DNA from: Neocallimastix lanati (nom. inval.) | Lineage: Eukaryota; Neocallimastigomycota; Neocallimastigomycetes; Neocallimastigales; Neocallimastigaceae | Direction: 5' to 3' | DNA length: 64,000 nt | Assembly: GCA_016946835.1 (NCBI GenBank) | Contig: JACVTC010000016.1 | Span: 1,737,501 to 1,801,500 of the forward strand | In this document: positions 13,057 to 30,545 of the stretch, in pieces | Layout of the letters: the number at the start of each line of letters is the position of its first letter | Numbering within the stretch: position 1 is the first letter of the stretch | The notes under the pieces: generated by a model | Told to the model about the DNA's origin: nothing | Database searches by the model: none | What the model saw: only the letters and a program-made list of their open reading frames with translations | Program-made: the position numbers and the translations under genes

Positions 13057-16000
13057 ATGGGAAATGTTATTTCTTGTCAATTTAAGTGGTCTCAAAAAAA
13101 TGATTTAGAATTAGTAAAATGTGTTGAAAATTATGATCTACTCCAAAATCTGTTATCAGTTTTAGAAAACCTCTGTAAAAATTATCCTGAAGAATCAAGA
13201 ACAGAATTTAAAAAATCAATAAAATGGAGAACTATACACATTACCCCAAATATATTCCAAGATAACGCTAATTATGTTATTAATAAAGAATTATCCAAGT
13301 AATTTTTTGTTTTAATTTAAAACAATATTTTATAAATTTATTTCAATTTATATTATTCATACAAATATATGTATATATAAAAAATATAAAAAATATAAAA
13401 TTATTAAAAAAAATAATTTTATATATATAATAATATAATTATTATATTATATCTCTAATTTCATTATAATGATATATTTTTTCAATATAATTTGAATTTA
13501 TTTTAATACAAAAAAAAATAAAAAAAAATAAAAATAAAAATAAAAATAAATAAAAAAAGAAATAGTCTTATAGTATATTCAACTCAACTTCAAAAAAATG
13601 GAACACCACTTTTTAGTTTAGAAGATGATATTACATCTAATATATCAACTGATACTCCAATATATATAGCAAGAGCTTGTACATTAGAGCAAATAAATTC
13701 AATCCTTACATTAGCAGGTGAAAAAAAATTAATTGAATTACAAAATATGGTTAAAGGTAAAAAAAAATATTTTTAAATTTTTATTTCATAATATTATATA
13801 ATATTATATAATACTAAATATATTTCTTCTTATTATTAATATTAATATTAATTTTCAATTTATGCATACATGTTATTTTATAATGTATAATATGTTTAAT
13901 TAAATCCTATCAATATAAAAAACTTATAATAAATTAGAAAATAAGGATTTCTATTCATATATTACTGGAATATCTGGAAATAATCAAATCAATGATATCT
14001 GGGACAATAAAACATATATGAATGATGATGAAGAATCAAAGAAAAGATTTAAATTGTTATTAGTTTTAAATGCTTGTGATAATAATATGCTTAGAAGCTT
14101 ACTTGAAACTAATGTTAAAAATGAAACAGTAACCATGAATAAAATAGAATCTGAATTATTAATGATTCAATCATTTTGTGGAAAGGAAAATTATTATGCT
14201 TTAGAATCTATTGAATGGGAATCAGGTATATGAAAATATCATATTTTAAATGATAATATATATATATATTTAAAGTTAATTATTAATATAAACATTAAAA
14301 TTTTACTTATTTTTTATTTTTATATGTATTTAATATTAATTTAAATATATATATATATATATATATATTCATATTAATGTTATTGTTAATAATTATATTA
14401 TAATAAAATATAATACTTAAATAAAAAGATTATAAATTTGCCAATGGCTGCCGTGCAACTCCATGGAGACAAATTTATAATGAACTTGGTTATATTAAAT
14501 GTCTTCCTAAAGATAAAGAAAAAATTATTATAACCGCATGTATAAATGGTTTCTTTATTAATAAAGGATATGTTGCTAGTGATAAAGGTTTGAATTTACA
14601 AATAAGTTATTAAACAAAACATTTTTATATTAAAAATATAAATTTTTAATAATATATTTAATTTGATATAAAAATAGTTTCAATATAAGCTAATTAATTA
14701 ATTAAATGAATTTTTTTTTTAATAATAATTTTAAGGAGTTGAAAATATTGATTATGAAGCTAAAAGTTCGGTTTATCCTTCATTAATTAGTCTTCTTGAA
14801 GACTACAGTCCTCATTTTAAAGATAAGATTCAAAACCAAGATTATGTTTACGTCAGTAATAACAATTCTCAAAAGGGTACACAAAACATATAAATTAATA
14901 TTAATTACTATACAAAAAAGATATTTCTATACACTCTATAATATTATAATTTCTTTTTGATTATTCACTCATTATACTTTATAAAAATTAATATATACAT
15001 GCAATAATCTGATAAAAATTTTATTTTTTATTTACTTGATTTTATGATAATTTTACAGAGGAAGAAATTACAGAAATTGTTCCACCACCAAAATCTGAAT
15101 CTATAGTAGATCCTGTAAATGTAAATATTCAAATAATTAAATATTTGATATAATAATTAATTTAGATTTATAATATATAAATAAAATATATATATATATA
15201 TATATATATTAAATATAATAATAAAAGTTCGTTGAAGAAAAAAAGAAAGAATCTGACAGTATTCAAAATGTAACACAATTCAAACCAGAACAAAAGAAAA
15301 AAATGACAATTAAAAAATCGTAATAATAATACTATTAAAAATTAAATTATTAATGTGTTGTTGAATCGAAGTATTAATTTTCCATATTATATATATTTTT
15401 TATTTAAAATTTATTTTCATAGAAAAGGAAGATCGAGTTCTACAAGTAAGAAATTAGATATTAATAGTAAATGGAGGTATTATCATATAATATACGAAAA
15501 TATAAAAAATTTATGTATAGTTATTTGAAAGTATTAATAATTATTATTATATTAATAGAAATTTGAATACCAATAGTATTGAAATTGGTAATAAATCAAA
15601 AGAGATAACAAGAACAAGACCAAAGAAAAAGGTTACTTCAAATAATATTAAATCATCTGAAGATATGCAATGTAAAGCTTCTTCTAGTATATCTGAATGG
15701 ACTAGTGATTCAGAATCAGGTAAAAAAAAATTATCTTATATTTGCACAAATTGTATTTTTTTTTTCTCTTTTTAATATATATATATCTAATTTTATAAAA
15801 TGTATAATAATATTTTTTAAAAATAAAAAGAAATAAGTTCAGAAGAAGAAACTCAAGAAAATAGACAAGAACCTTGTAATATATATTTCTTATTTATTAA
15901 TAAAAAAATAATTATAATTTTTATTATGTTTACTAAATTTTCATATATATATATATTTAATTTATAATAAATTCTTTTATTTAGATGAATTACCACCAGA

Positions 16001-19000
16001 ATATTGGCAAATTCAAAAATTAGTTAAATATTTAAGATGTGGTAATCCAACAGCTACTGTTATTGCTATTTGTTCATTAAGAGATTTCGATTTATTAAAT
16101 GGTATATATAATGTTTGCTTTATAAATTATATATAATATTATAGCAATTTTTATAGTATATTAAATTAATTATACTATATTTATTATTAATTTAAAAAAA
16201 AAAAAAAAAAAAAGAAACAAATCAACTAGCTATTCGTGATGTTGGTGGTTTAGATACATTAGTCAATTTATTAGATACAGAAGATTCTAAATGTAAAATT
16301 GGTGCTTTAAAAATTTTACAATTGATTTCACAAAATAGTAAGATCTTTTTTCTTAAAAGAATTATTCCGAATAATTTTCTATATTAAATATATTTTTCAC
16401 AATTACTTACAAAATTTTATTTAATTTATTACTTTAATATGCTGAAATTTAAATTATTTTTATTTAAAAAGTTCAAATTCGTAATGCTATTGCTGATCTT
16501 GATGGAATGAAAACCTTAGTTGACTTATTAAGTGATTCTAATGAAGAATTAAAATGTCTTGCTGCAGAAACTATTGCTAATTGTGCTAAAAATTGTAACT
16601 ACCATTTGTTATCAAATTTTAATATCATAGAGTTTTAAAGCCATTATATTAATTAATTTAAAATTATCATATTATTTTATAATAATAATAATAATGACTT
16701 ATAGCAAGAAATAGAGCAGCTGTACGTCATTATAAAGGTATTCGTAAATTAGTTCGTTTATTGAAGGTTACACCAGGTTCTAAAGAAGAAAGAGTTGCTA
16801 TTTGTGGTGCAATGGCGTTATCAAGTTTAAGTAAAAGTGGTATGTAAAAAATAACTTATATAAATTGACTTATTATTTTTATAATCCTTTATTATTATGA
16901 TTATTATGATTATTATTATATTATTACTATTATTATTATTATATTATTATTATTATTAATTATTAATTATTTTTTTTTCATTATGTAATAATTTAATAAT
17001 TTATAATAGAAAAAAATAAGGTTGCCATTCAAAATGCTGGAGCAATTCCTTTACTAGCTAATTTATTAGAATCTAAAAATGAACAACTATTAATTCCAGT
17101 AGTTGAAATTTTGAAAGAATGTGCTTCATCTGGTATATAATTAATAAATATTTTATTATAAAATTAAAAAATTATTCGTTAACAAGTATTTATTTATAAT
17201 TATTCGTATATATTACAATAAACAGAAAGCTATCGTTTAGCCATTCAAAACTCTGGTATCATTAAATTCTTAGTTGAAAATTTATCTAGCGAAAGTGAAG
17301 AATTACAAACTAATTGTGCTAGTGCAATCTTTAAATGTGCAGAAGATGGTAATTTTTATATCATGATACTTTTTAATTAAAATAAAGGTTTTAATAATAT
17401 TAATATTTAATGATAATAACTTTTTTGTTTTTTTTTTTTTTGTTTTTTTTTTTGTTTTTTTTTTTTATTTTTTCTATAATTAAATAAATAGAGGAAGCTA
17501 GAGACTTTGTTCGTGTCCACGGAGGTTTAGCTCCATTAGTTAATTTATTAAATAAAAAAGATAATAAAGAATTATTAGTAGCCGCTACTGGTGCTATATG
17601 GAAGTGTTCACAAAATTGTGAGTTATTACATAAATAATAATACTACTACTAATAATAACAGCAAATAATTATATTTAATTTCATTTTAATTAATATAAAA
17701 AATATATATATTAATAATGAATTATATATAATAATAGTGGAAAATGTAAAAGAATTTAATAAATTAAACACTATTAGAAAACTCGTTGAATTATTAGAAA
17801 ATCAACCAGAAGATGTTTTAATTAATGTAGCTGGTGCTTTAGGTGCTTGTGCTCAAACAGGTAATAATTGTTCATATATTATAATTTATATAAATATATT
17901 TTTAATATATATCTTATAATTTTTTATTATATATATATTTATTATAAATGAAGTTGATGGTAGAGAATCTATTAGATGTAGTGGTGGTATTACTCCACTT
18001 GTTAATCTATTAACAGGAACAAATCAAGCTCTTCTTGTTAATGTAACTACTGCTGTTGGTGCCTGTGCTTTAGATTGTAAATATTTTCATAATGAATTAT
18101 ACTAAAATTATAAATATTGTTATTATAGAAAAATAATTATTGATTATTAATAAATTTCTTTCTTTTTTAAAAAAAAAAAAAAATAATAATAAAAAAATAG
18201 CTGATAGTATGTCCGTTATTGATAAGCTTGATGGTGTTCGTCTTTTATGGTCATTATTAAAATCACCAAATTACCATGTACAAGCTAGTGCTGCATGGGC
18301 TATTTGTCCATGTATTGAACATGGTAAATTTTATATTTAAAATTCTATAATATTATATAATTAATTTTGAAATAAAAAGAAAAAATATTAAATATTATAT
18401 GCTTTTCATGGATTCTTCCATTTTATTATTATCATATTATTATAGCTAAAGATGCTGGAGAAATGGTAAGATCATTTGTTGGTGGTTTAGAATTAATTGT
18501 AAGTTTATTGAAATCAGAACATGTTGAAGTATTGGCAAGTGTATGTGCTTCTATTGCAAATATTGCAAAAGATGAAGAAAATTTAGCTGTTATAACAGAT
18601 CATGGTGTAGTTCCAATGTTAGCTAAACTTACAAATACTAAAAATGATAAATTAAGAAGACATCTTGCTGAAGCAATTGCTAGATGTTGCCGCTGGGGTA
18701 ATAATAAGGTTGCCTTTGGATCTGCAGGTGCCGTAGCTCCACTTGTTAAATATTTAAAAAGTCCTGATGAACAAGTTCATAAATCTACAGCACATGCTTT
18801 ACATCAATTATCAATGGACGGTAAATATTAATATTATAAATTTTAATAATTATATATATATATATATATTTCAAAAATCATATATTAATTTTATATATTT
18901 AAATAATTAATTTTAGCAAATAATTGTATTACTATGCATGAGCATGGTGTCGTTCAACTTCTTTTAGGTATGGTTGGTTCTTCAGATCCAGCTTTACAAG

Positions 19001-19071
19001 AAGCAGCTGCAGGTACAATTGGAAATATTCGTCGTTTAGCTTTAGCTAGTGAAAAAGCTGCTATGGCATAA
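13057..19071 (+). CDS. ODAD2: Outer dynein arm docking complex subunit 2 (ARMC4-like)
   Basis: Twenty-two exons: 13057-13298, 13566-13756, 13938-14225, 14429-14587, 14736-14876, 15059-15120, 15228-15319, 15423-15476, 15559-15719, 15831-15875, 15985-16101, 16215-16337, 16472-16594, 16705-16839, 17010-17132, 17226-17348, 17492-17617, 17738-17860, 17954-18076, 18201-18323, 18446-18820 and 18917-19071. They sum to 3204 bases, or 1067 residues, close to animal ARMC4. The N-terminal half has the [19 protein letters not shown] segment of ARMC4, then a Lys/Ser-rich linker. The C-terminal half is a continuous run of armadillo repeats. Its last third (for example [20 protein letters not shown] and [16 protein letters not shown]) closely follows ARMC4. 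The protein docks outer dynein arms on ciliary doublets, so it implies a motile zoospore. The acceptor of exon 2 has an in-frame alternative 6 bases upstream. Confidence 0.93.
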
Positions 19072-19620
19072 AAAATTCATTCAAAAAATCAAATTTAAAA
19101 AATTATTATCACTTTTTATAAAAAAAAAAATAATATTATTATATTTTATTTTCTTTTTTTATTTTTTTTTAAAAAAAGAAATTCATTAATAAAATTTTTA
19201 AAATTTTATTATATCTCTTCTTCCTAGCAATAACAATATTATTTTTTAAAAATATATTTATCAATATATATTATATCATATTACAAACTCTATTTTTAAT
19301 TTATCAAATTATTATTATTTTTTTTTAATATTTATGATTTATTTCCCAATTTTGTTATATAGTATATTATATGAACTATTTTCATACTTTTATTTTATGA
19401 GTAATTTTATTTTCTTTTTCCTTTTTTTTTTTTTTTGTTTTTCACTGATATAAGAAAATGTATAAATTTTTTTTATAAATAAAGATAAGTAAATTATATT
19501 AAAATTAAATATATATAATTACATAGAAAACCAAAAATTAAATGAATAAATTTTGGTGTTTTATATTCATAAAATATATATTATTTATTTTTGTTATGTT
19601 TTGTTTAAGAACTAAATCAT
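19072..19620. other. 3' flank of ODAD2
   Basis: AT-rich sequence with T-runs, ending near where the LINE-like fragment begins. No additional gene seen. Confidence 0.5.
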
Positions 19621-19627
19621 TTCTTAG

Positions 19628-20092
19628 TACGATCTGCGGCTCTCTTTACAAAAATTATGCCTGGAATTATGCCTGGGTAGTTCTCGACAAGGGTTGCTCT
19701 TCCGACGATATAAGTACAAACTAACCAGGAACGTCAACGCTGAAAATGCAGTGAAACAGGCTAACAGGACCAATTCCTCTGAAGGAGAGGACCATAATTT
19801 CTTTTAAATAGTCAATCCAAACCCTAATCCGGAATAAGAATTCCCTTTAAACAGAAATCTAATCATCTTAGCATCTTAAAGGTGAGGTTCGTTGCATATG
19901 AACTTTTTTCTAAATTTATTTATACATTTTATTTTGAATATTACTATTATTTCTCATTTCTTTTATATTCTAAATATTATTATGTTCAAATTGGACAAAT
20001 AATTTTTATAAAAAAAAAATTAATGTAATTAATAAATGAATGAATAAATAAAATTTAAAGTTCGCAATAATTGCGGCTTAAAAAAATAGTAA
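19628..20092 (+). mobile_element. LINE-related fragment: ORF1 C-terminus, inter-ORF segment and A-tailed 3' end
   Basis: A GC-richer stretch encodes a frame ending RNVNAENAVKQANRTNSSEGEDHNFF followed by a stop. The same protein end, with substitutions but an intact frame, is found on the minus strand at 61107-61182. Downstream is a segment with GGTTCGTTGCATATGAAC. That segment also lies just outside the 5' end of the LINE at 32-36 kb, so the coding part is probably ORF1 of that family. The fragment ends with an AATAAA-like signal, a small hairpin (CGCAATAATTGCG) and an A-run, then passes into a (TTTA)n array. It lacks ORF2, so it is either internally deleted or non-autonomous. Confidence 0.65.
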
Positions 20093-20098
20093 AAAAAA

Positions 20099-20206
<108 letters not shown>

Positions 20207-20550
20207 AAAAAATATACCGATAAAAATTAAATAAATGGAAAAATAATAACCTCAAACCCGATAATCTAATTAATTATTGGTTAATTTTTAATCTAAAAAT
20301 TAATTTATATAAATATATTTAAATATTATACATCAAAATCATAATAATTAACTATTAAATATTTTATTAAACAAATTATTCTTTATAAAAAGTAATATTA
20401 TAATACAAATTAAATATTTTAGTGATTCCAAAAATTTAAAATTTATAAAAAGAAAAGTTATTAATTATGCAAAGTTTATTATAAAATTTATTTATTTTAA
20501 TTCAATAATTTAATCTTTTTTTTATTTATTTAAAAATATTTTTCAAAAAG

Positions 20551-25028
<4,478 letters not shown>

Positions 25029-28000
25029 ATGGATTCTAAAATATTAAATCTAAAAATTAATACCAACGAAATAAATGCTACCAAAAACTATGAGGAATTA
25101 CCGAAAAAAGAAATTCAAAAAAAGAAAATATCTTCTTCTATTAACAAAGAAAAATTAAAAAATTGTATATCTTCTCCTAATAATAAAAATTATAAGAGTA
25201 ATTCTTCATTATCAATTAATATAAAAAAAAATGAAACTAATAAAAATCATGGGAATACTAAATCTTCAAAAAATAATGACAAAAAAAATATTAATTGTAA
25301 TGATAGCAAAGACGATGAATATGTTATGTCTTTATTTGAAATAAATAAAAGGGAAAGATACAATTTAAGAACATTTACATCACCTCGCTTTCGAAAAAAT
25401 AATTCTAATGATAAAACTAATTTAAATAGTAGATTAAAATCAAATAATTCACCAAAAAAGGAAAAAAATAAGGAAACAAATATTACCAAAAATAAGTCTA
25501 TAACTACTAAATCCCAGCAACAAAATAAAAACTCAGTTACTACAGCAATCAGCAGCACTGTTGATGTAAATGATAGTACTAATTTACCTTCATTTAATGA
25601 TGAAAATGGTAATAATAAAACAAACGCTCAAAAATATATAAGCAATAATAAAAATTATAATTCTGATAATGATAAAGAATATGGATCAAATATTGACAAT
25701 AGTAATAAGACTACTAAAAATAATAAGAATGGAAATAATAATGATAATAATAATAATAAAAATTCAACTAATAATATAGATCAAAAAAATAATAGTAGCA
25801 AATATAGTAAAGATATCATAAAGATTAATATGAATGTTATTAATAAAAATACTCTTTCGAGTAATAACTGTTTAAATAGTAAAAATAGTAAAATAATAAG
25901 TAATGAAGACAAACATAAAAGTATCGATAATAATAATTGCAAAACCAATTGTAGCAATACTGATATTAATGTTACTGAAAAAAATAAACGAGGCTTACAA
26001 GAAACTGATTTTGAAACTATTTATTTAAACCAATCTAATAAAAAAAGAAAAACTCCTAAAAAAAATGATTATGCATTTGATGAATTTTCAATAAAAAGTT
26101 TTGATAATACAAAAACAACAAGTGATGAAAAACACATTAACTCCGTATTCGATGACATAACTAATAATGTTGATAAGAAAATCAATTCTGCGACACACAA
26201 TAACAGTTATAATAAAAACAATAATAATGAAATCTATGGTATTGCAAAAAATGACCATAAATCAGAAATTAAAACAAGTTCTATAAAAATTGAAAATACT
26301 TATAATAATGTTAAAAATAATAATTTAGATGAAAAAAAGCAAGATGATAATAGCAATGATAAAAGTGATAATAATTATAATAATAATGAAGATGAAGATG
26401 AAGATGATGATAGTAATAAAATTAAAGATGAAAAAAATAATAACAATTTTAATGATAATATTAATAATAATAGTGAAAACAATGACACTGAAATAATTAG
26501 CGTTGAAAATATTATTAAAAATATAAATGATGCTAATGATAGTAATAATAAAAAATCAAATTATATAAATAGTAACAAGATAAATTATAATAAAAATAAA
26601 AAAAATTTAAATGAAATTGTTGATGAAAATTTATTAGAAAAAGATAAAACCATCAACAATGAAAATTCTAATGAATCTACTACAAATACAAATGTGTTTC
26701 CTGATACTGAATTAATAATATCAAGTAATTATACTTTACCTTCACCAAAATCAGTTTTAAGAACCACTGAAACTAAATATCTTAACGAAAATATTGATTC
26801 AAATAATAGTATAAGACATCTCTCCCAAACAACTAATGAATCTTCTTCTACTATTGATAATATTGATAGTAGCCAAGATTCAATTTTAAGTTCTTCGAAT
26901 CTTTTCAATGATATTAATTTTTTAAATAGTAATAATTTACATTTATCATCTTTAAATAGTCCTTCAAATCAAAAAAATAATTTATTTATTAAAGGTTGGT
27001 TTATAGTTATCTTTATATTTTAAAAATGTATTAACATAAAAATTAAATAGAAAAAAAAAGATATATTTATAAAAAAATAAAATTATTATTGTTAACGAAA
27101 TTAATTTATTATTTATTTATTTTTTTTTTAAAAAAAAAAAAAAAATTAATAATAATATCTTTTTTTAGGTAAAATGGATACAATCATGCCATCAGATATA
27201 ATTCAAAGAAAACGAGGAAGAAAAAAGAAAAGTCAAATAAATGATAGCAATATAAATTTATCTAATAAAAATAAAGATATAAAACTTTTATTAGATGAAA
27301 ATAATGAAATGATTAATTCAATATCTACTGAAAGTAATTATACCATCAGTGAAGATCTTGAACAAAAAGCCAAGGATGAAAAACGAAAAAGAAATACAGC
27401 TGCTTCTGCAAGATTTCGAGCCCGTAAGAAAAAAGAAGAACAAGCCATTCAGAATCATTGTAAAAATTTAGAAAATGAAAATAAAAAATTGAAATATAAT
27501 TTATTTTTATTTGATATAAAAATCAAATGGTTAGAAGATTTATTATTAAAGAATGGTAAAAATACAAAAGAATTTGATATTGAAAGTCCAAATGACAATA
27601 TTTTAAAAAGAAAATATTTAAACAGTAGAGATGAAAGTCCACCCAAAAATAACAACTTAATGCATTCATTAATTACTAATACAAATGTTGATCAACAAAA
27701 TGAAACCAATGATAATTCATTTAAAGATAGAACTTTAAGAAATCAAGCCAATACTATCGACAATGACTCTTCTTCAATTGCTATTACTTCCACAGCTACT
27801 ACCTCTAATAATACCAATAATATAACAATAAATGATTCTAATACAACTACTACTGACATTAAGAATCTAAATTCCGATATTAGTATTACCAATATAAATA
27901 GCATTACAGGAAATAGTAGTGATACTTTTTCATTTATTCCAACAATAAATAGTTTTAATTTAAATGATAATGAATATCAGGAAATGAATATTAATGTTAA

Positions 28001-28370
28001 AACAGTATCACCAAAAAAAACAAATAATGTTATTAATGATAAATTGAATTCCATTTTTTCAAATAATAGTAATAATAATACTAACAGCAAAAGAAATAAT
28101 GATAAAGAGATAGTAAATAAAAAAATGAATATTTCAAACATTATTCCAATGTTTAATATGAATAACAGCCCATCACCCATTAAAAGGAAATTATTTGATT
28201 TACCATTAATGAATAATAATAATACTGGAAGTGGTAGTGGTAGTGGTAGTGGTAGTAATAGTTGCAATTTCAGTGATTATCAGTTTCCACCTTCATTTAA
28301 TAATTTTATGAATAATTATTATAGTATGATAAATAATAATAATAGTAATAATAATAACAACAACAACAAC

Positions 28371-28412
<42 letters not shown>

Positions 28413-28646
28413 TGGAGAAATTTCCCTAACACCGGTATTTAAAAATTTTTCATATTTATTTATATATACTTTTTTAAAAAAAAAATTAATGTTTATTAAT
28501 ATATATATATATACTGATATTAATATTACGATATTATTAATAATTTAAAATTTTTAATAATTTATAAATAACTAATTTTAATCAAATTTCTTAAAATATA
28601 AAAAATAAATATTATGTTGATGCGAAAAAAAAAAAAAAAAAAAAAA

Positions 28647-28741
<95 letters not shown>

Positions 28742-29461
28742 GATATTGAGCAACAATTTCATTATCAACTTCAAGCTCAGCTTCAACAATTCCAATTTGA
28801 AAATATGCTTCAACAATACTACCAGCTACAACAACCACAGCAACAGCAACAATTACAAATGCAATATCAACAAATGATACAATACCAACAGCAACAACAG
28901 CAACATCTTTTTCAATATCAACAATTCAATCTATCTCAACCATCTTCTTCTTATTTACCTTCACCAAATTCATTTTGTATGCCGTTCGCTCAATCAAATG
29001 TTTCAACATCAATGCTTCCTAATACCGCATCTTTACCAATGCAGATGTCCCCCACTTTTCTTCCATTTATTCCAAATTTAAACCAAGATACAATAAAAAA
29101 GAATGAAAAAATTTCCTCAAATAAAGAAAATAAAAGTAATAAAGGCAAAGAAAAAGATGATGATGAGAAACTAAATGGCAGTGATGACGCCAATGAAGAA
29201 AATCAAGAACAAAAACCACATATACAACAACAAAATAATAAATGCAATGAAGTACAATCATTATCTCAAGATAATTCATCAGATTCAGATTTACAAAATT
29301 TAATTACTAGAAATGATACATTATCTTTAGTAGGACTAGAAACTCCTAAAAAGGAAAATACTACCATTCAAATTGACTCTTCACCCTCAAAATCCATATC
29401 TTTGACTAAAAATGATAATGACAATATATTTGAAAAAGCTATTAATGATTTTCTGTATTAA
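25029..29461 (+). CDS. bZIP transcription factor, CYS3/ATF-like basic region
   Basis: Three exons: 25029-26994, 27169-28434 and 28743-29461. They sum to 3951 bases, or 1316 residues. Exon 1 is a ~655-residue Asn/Lys/Ser-rich, probably disordered region. Exon 2 begins with a basic KRGRKKKSQ segment resembling an AT-hook. The bZIP follows: KRKRNTAASARFRARKKK, then a leucine-zipper-like helix (LENENKKLKYNLFLFDIKIKWLEDLLLKN, split here as LENENKKLKY and KIKWLEDLLL). The NTAASARFR signature is that of the fungal CYS3/MET4 group that controls sulfur metabolism, but ATF-type factors also carry it, so the target pathway is not certain. A Gly-Ser run and poly-Asn end exon 2. Exon 3 is Gln-rich (QQQQQLQMQ), a likely activation region. 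The join of exon 1 to exon 2 relies on one GGTTGG donor and could instead reflect two genes. Confidence 0.82.
28649..28740. repeat. (AAT)n run in bZIP intron 2
   Basis: An A-run passes into about 30 AAT units just upstream of the AAAAAG acceptor at 28742. The preceding exon also ends in an AAT run coding for Asn, so the same trinucleotide expands both in coding and intronic sequence of this gene. Confidence 0.9.
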
Positions 29462-29829
29462 ATATTTTTTTATTATTTTTTTTCATAAAAATACTTCATT
29501 AATTTTAGTATGGTAGTTTGAAAAAAGAAGCATATTAATTATTTTTTACATTTCACACATATATATTTTTTGTTCTATTATATATTTCAATTCCTTCAGG
29601 TTTATTATATTTTATTCTCTTATATTTTTATATAATTACTTTGAATAAACACTATAAATAAAATCATTTTTATATTACACTTTCATTTTGTATTTTTTTT
29701 AGTTTTTTTTTTTTTTATTTTTATTACATACTTTTTATTATTAATATTATTATTTTACATGATTTTTTCAATAAAAATAATAAATATATAAATGAAATTT
29801 TAAAATAACAATTAGAAGATAAAAAATTT
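29462..29829. other. 3' flank of the bZIP gene
   Basis: AT-rich sequence with T-runs. No gene seen. It lies between the bZIP stop on the plus strand and the candidate snoRNA host transcript on the minus strand. Confidence 0.5.
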
Positions 29830-29913
29830 ACCTATTAATTATATAATAATAATTTATTAGTATTCTATATTATTTTTAAAATATATGATATTTTCATATC
29901 AATTTAAATAATA

Positions 29914-29995
29914 TCAGTAGTAAAGTTTAAGGTAGCTAGTGGTTTTTCGTCATTTCCAAAAAGGAAAATAAAGTCAAATGCCTAAGTCATCCTTT
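29914..29995 (-). ncRNA. Candidate box C/D snoRNA, copy 1
   Basis: Third copy in transcription order. Box C-like AGGATGA lies at 29987-29993 and box D CTGA at 29914-29917 on the minus strand. The conserved block stops almost exactly at these two boxes. An internal ATGACGA resembles box C'. Antisense segments AGGCATTTG and GCTACCTTAA are both present. It differs from the other copies just before box D (TTTACTA instead of TTTATCA). Confidence 0.6.
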
Positions 29996-30194
29996 ATTAT
30001 TTAAATTGATTTTTTATTATATTAAATAAAAATGAACATTTACCTTATAATTGTACCACTGTCATTCATGTATAAATATCTCCAAATATACTTTTCCTAT
30101 TTATTTTAAAAAATTAAATTTTAAAAATTCATTAGCTATCTATTTTTTTTTCTTTTAAATATTAAAACTTCTTTTTTTTTTTGTCATGTTTATT

Positions 30195-30276
30195 TCAGTG
30201 ATAAAGTTTAAGGTAGCTAGTGGTTTTTCGTCATTTCCAAAAAGGAAAATAAAGTCAAATGCCTAAGTCATCCTTA
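30195..30276 (-). ncRNA. Candidate box C/D snoRNA, copy 2
   Basis: Same element as the other two copies, with AGGATGA at 30268-30274 and CTGA at 30195-30198 on the minus strand. The internal hairpin (TTTCC, A/T loop, GGAAA) and both antisense segments are unchanged. The flanks do not resemble those of the other copies, so selection is acting on the element and not on the surrounding intron. Confidence 0.6.
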
Positions 30277-30463
30277 ATAAACACAACAAAAATTTCTATT
30301 TTATTTTTATCTTTTTAATCATTTACCTTTTACTTCATTTTTCTTTTTATAACAATAGGTGGATACAAACCTAAATTTTTATATAAAAAATATTTATTTC
30401 ATTAGAAACTATTGTTTTAAATATATAAATTTATATTCATTTAATAATATTTGGTATATATTT

Positions 30464-30545
30464 TCAGTGATAAAGTTTAAGGTAGCTAGTGTTTTTTCGT
30501 CATTTCCAAAAAGGAAAATAAAGTCAAATGCCTAAGTCATCCTTT
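30464..30545 (-). ncRNA. Candidate box C/D snoRNA, copy 3
   Basis: First copy in transcription order, with AGGATGA at 30537-30543 and CTGA at 30464-30467 on the minus strand. It has one substitution relative to copy 2 in the A-rich stretch between box C' and the second antisense segment. The donor-like GTAAAT at 30608 is 65 nt upstream of box C, typical spacing for an intronic snoRNA. Confidence 0.6.

Noticed and set aside
19542-19724. Plus-strand frame with two YAW-type repeats
   Set aside because: The frame conserved with the second copy at 61.1 kb is a different one (ending in NAENAVKQANR and a stop), so this frame is a shadow.
25247-25558. Minus-strand hydrophobic frame opposite bZIP exon 1
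   Set aside because: Antisense shadow of the Asn/Lys-rich coding sequence.
29914-30545. CRISPR-like array (repeats with unique spacers)
   Set aside because: Only three repeats of ~80 nt with ~190-nt spacers in a eukaryotic genome, with snoRNA boxes and intron signals at each copy.
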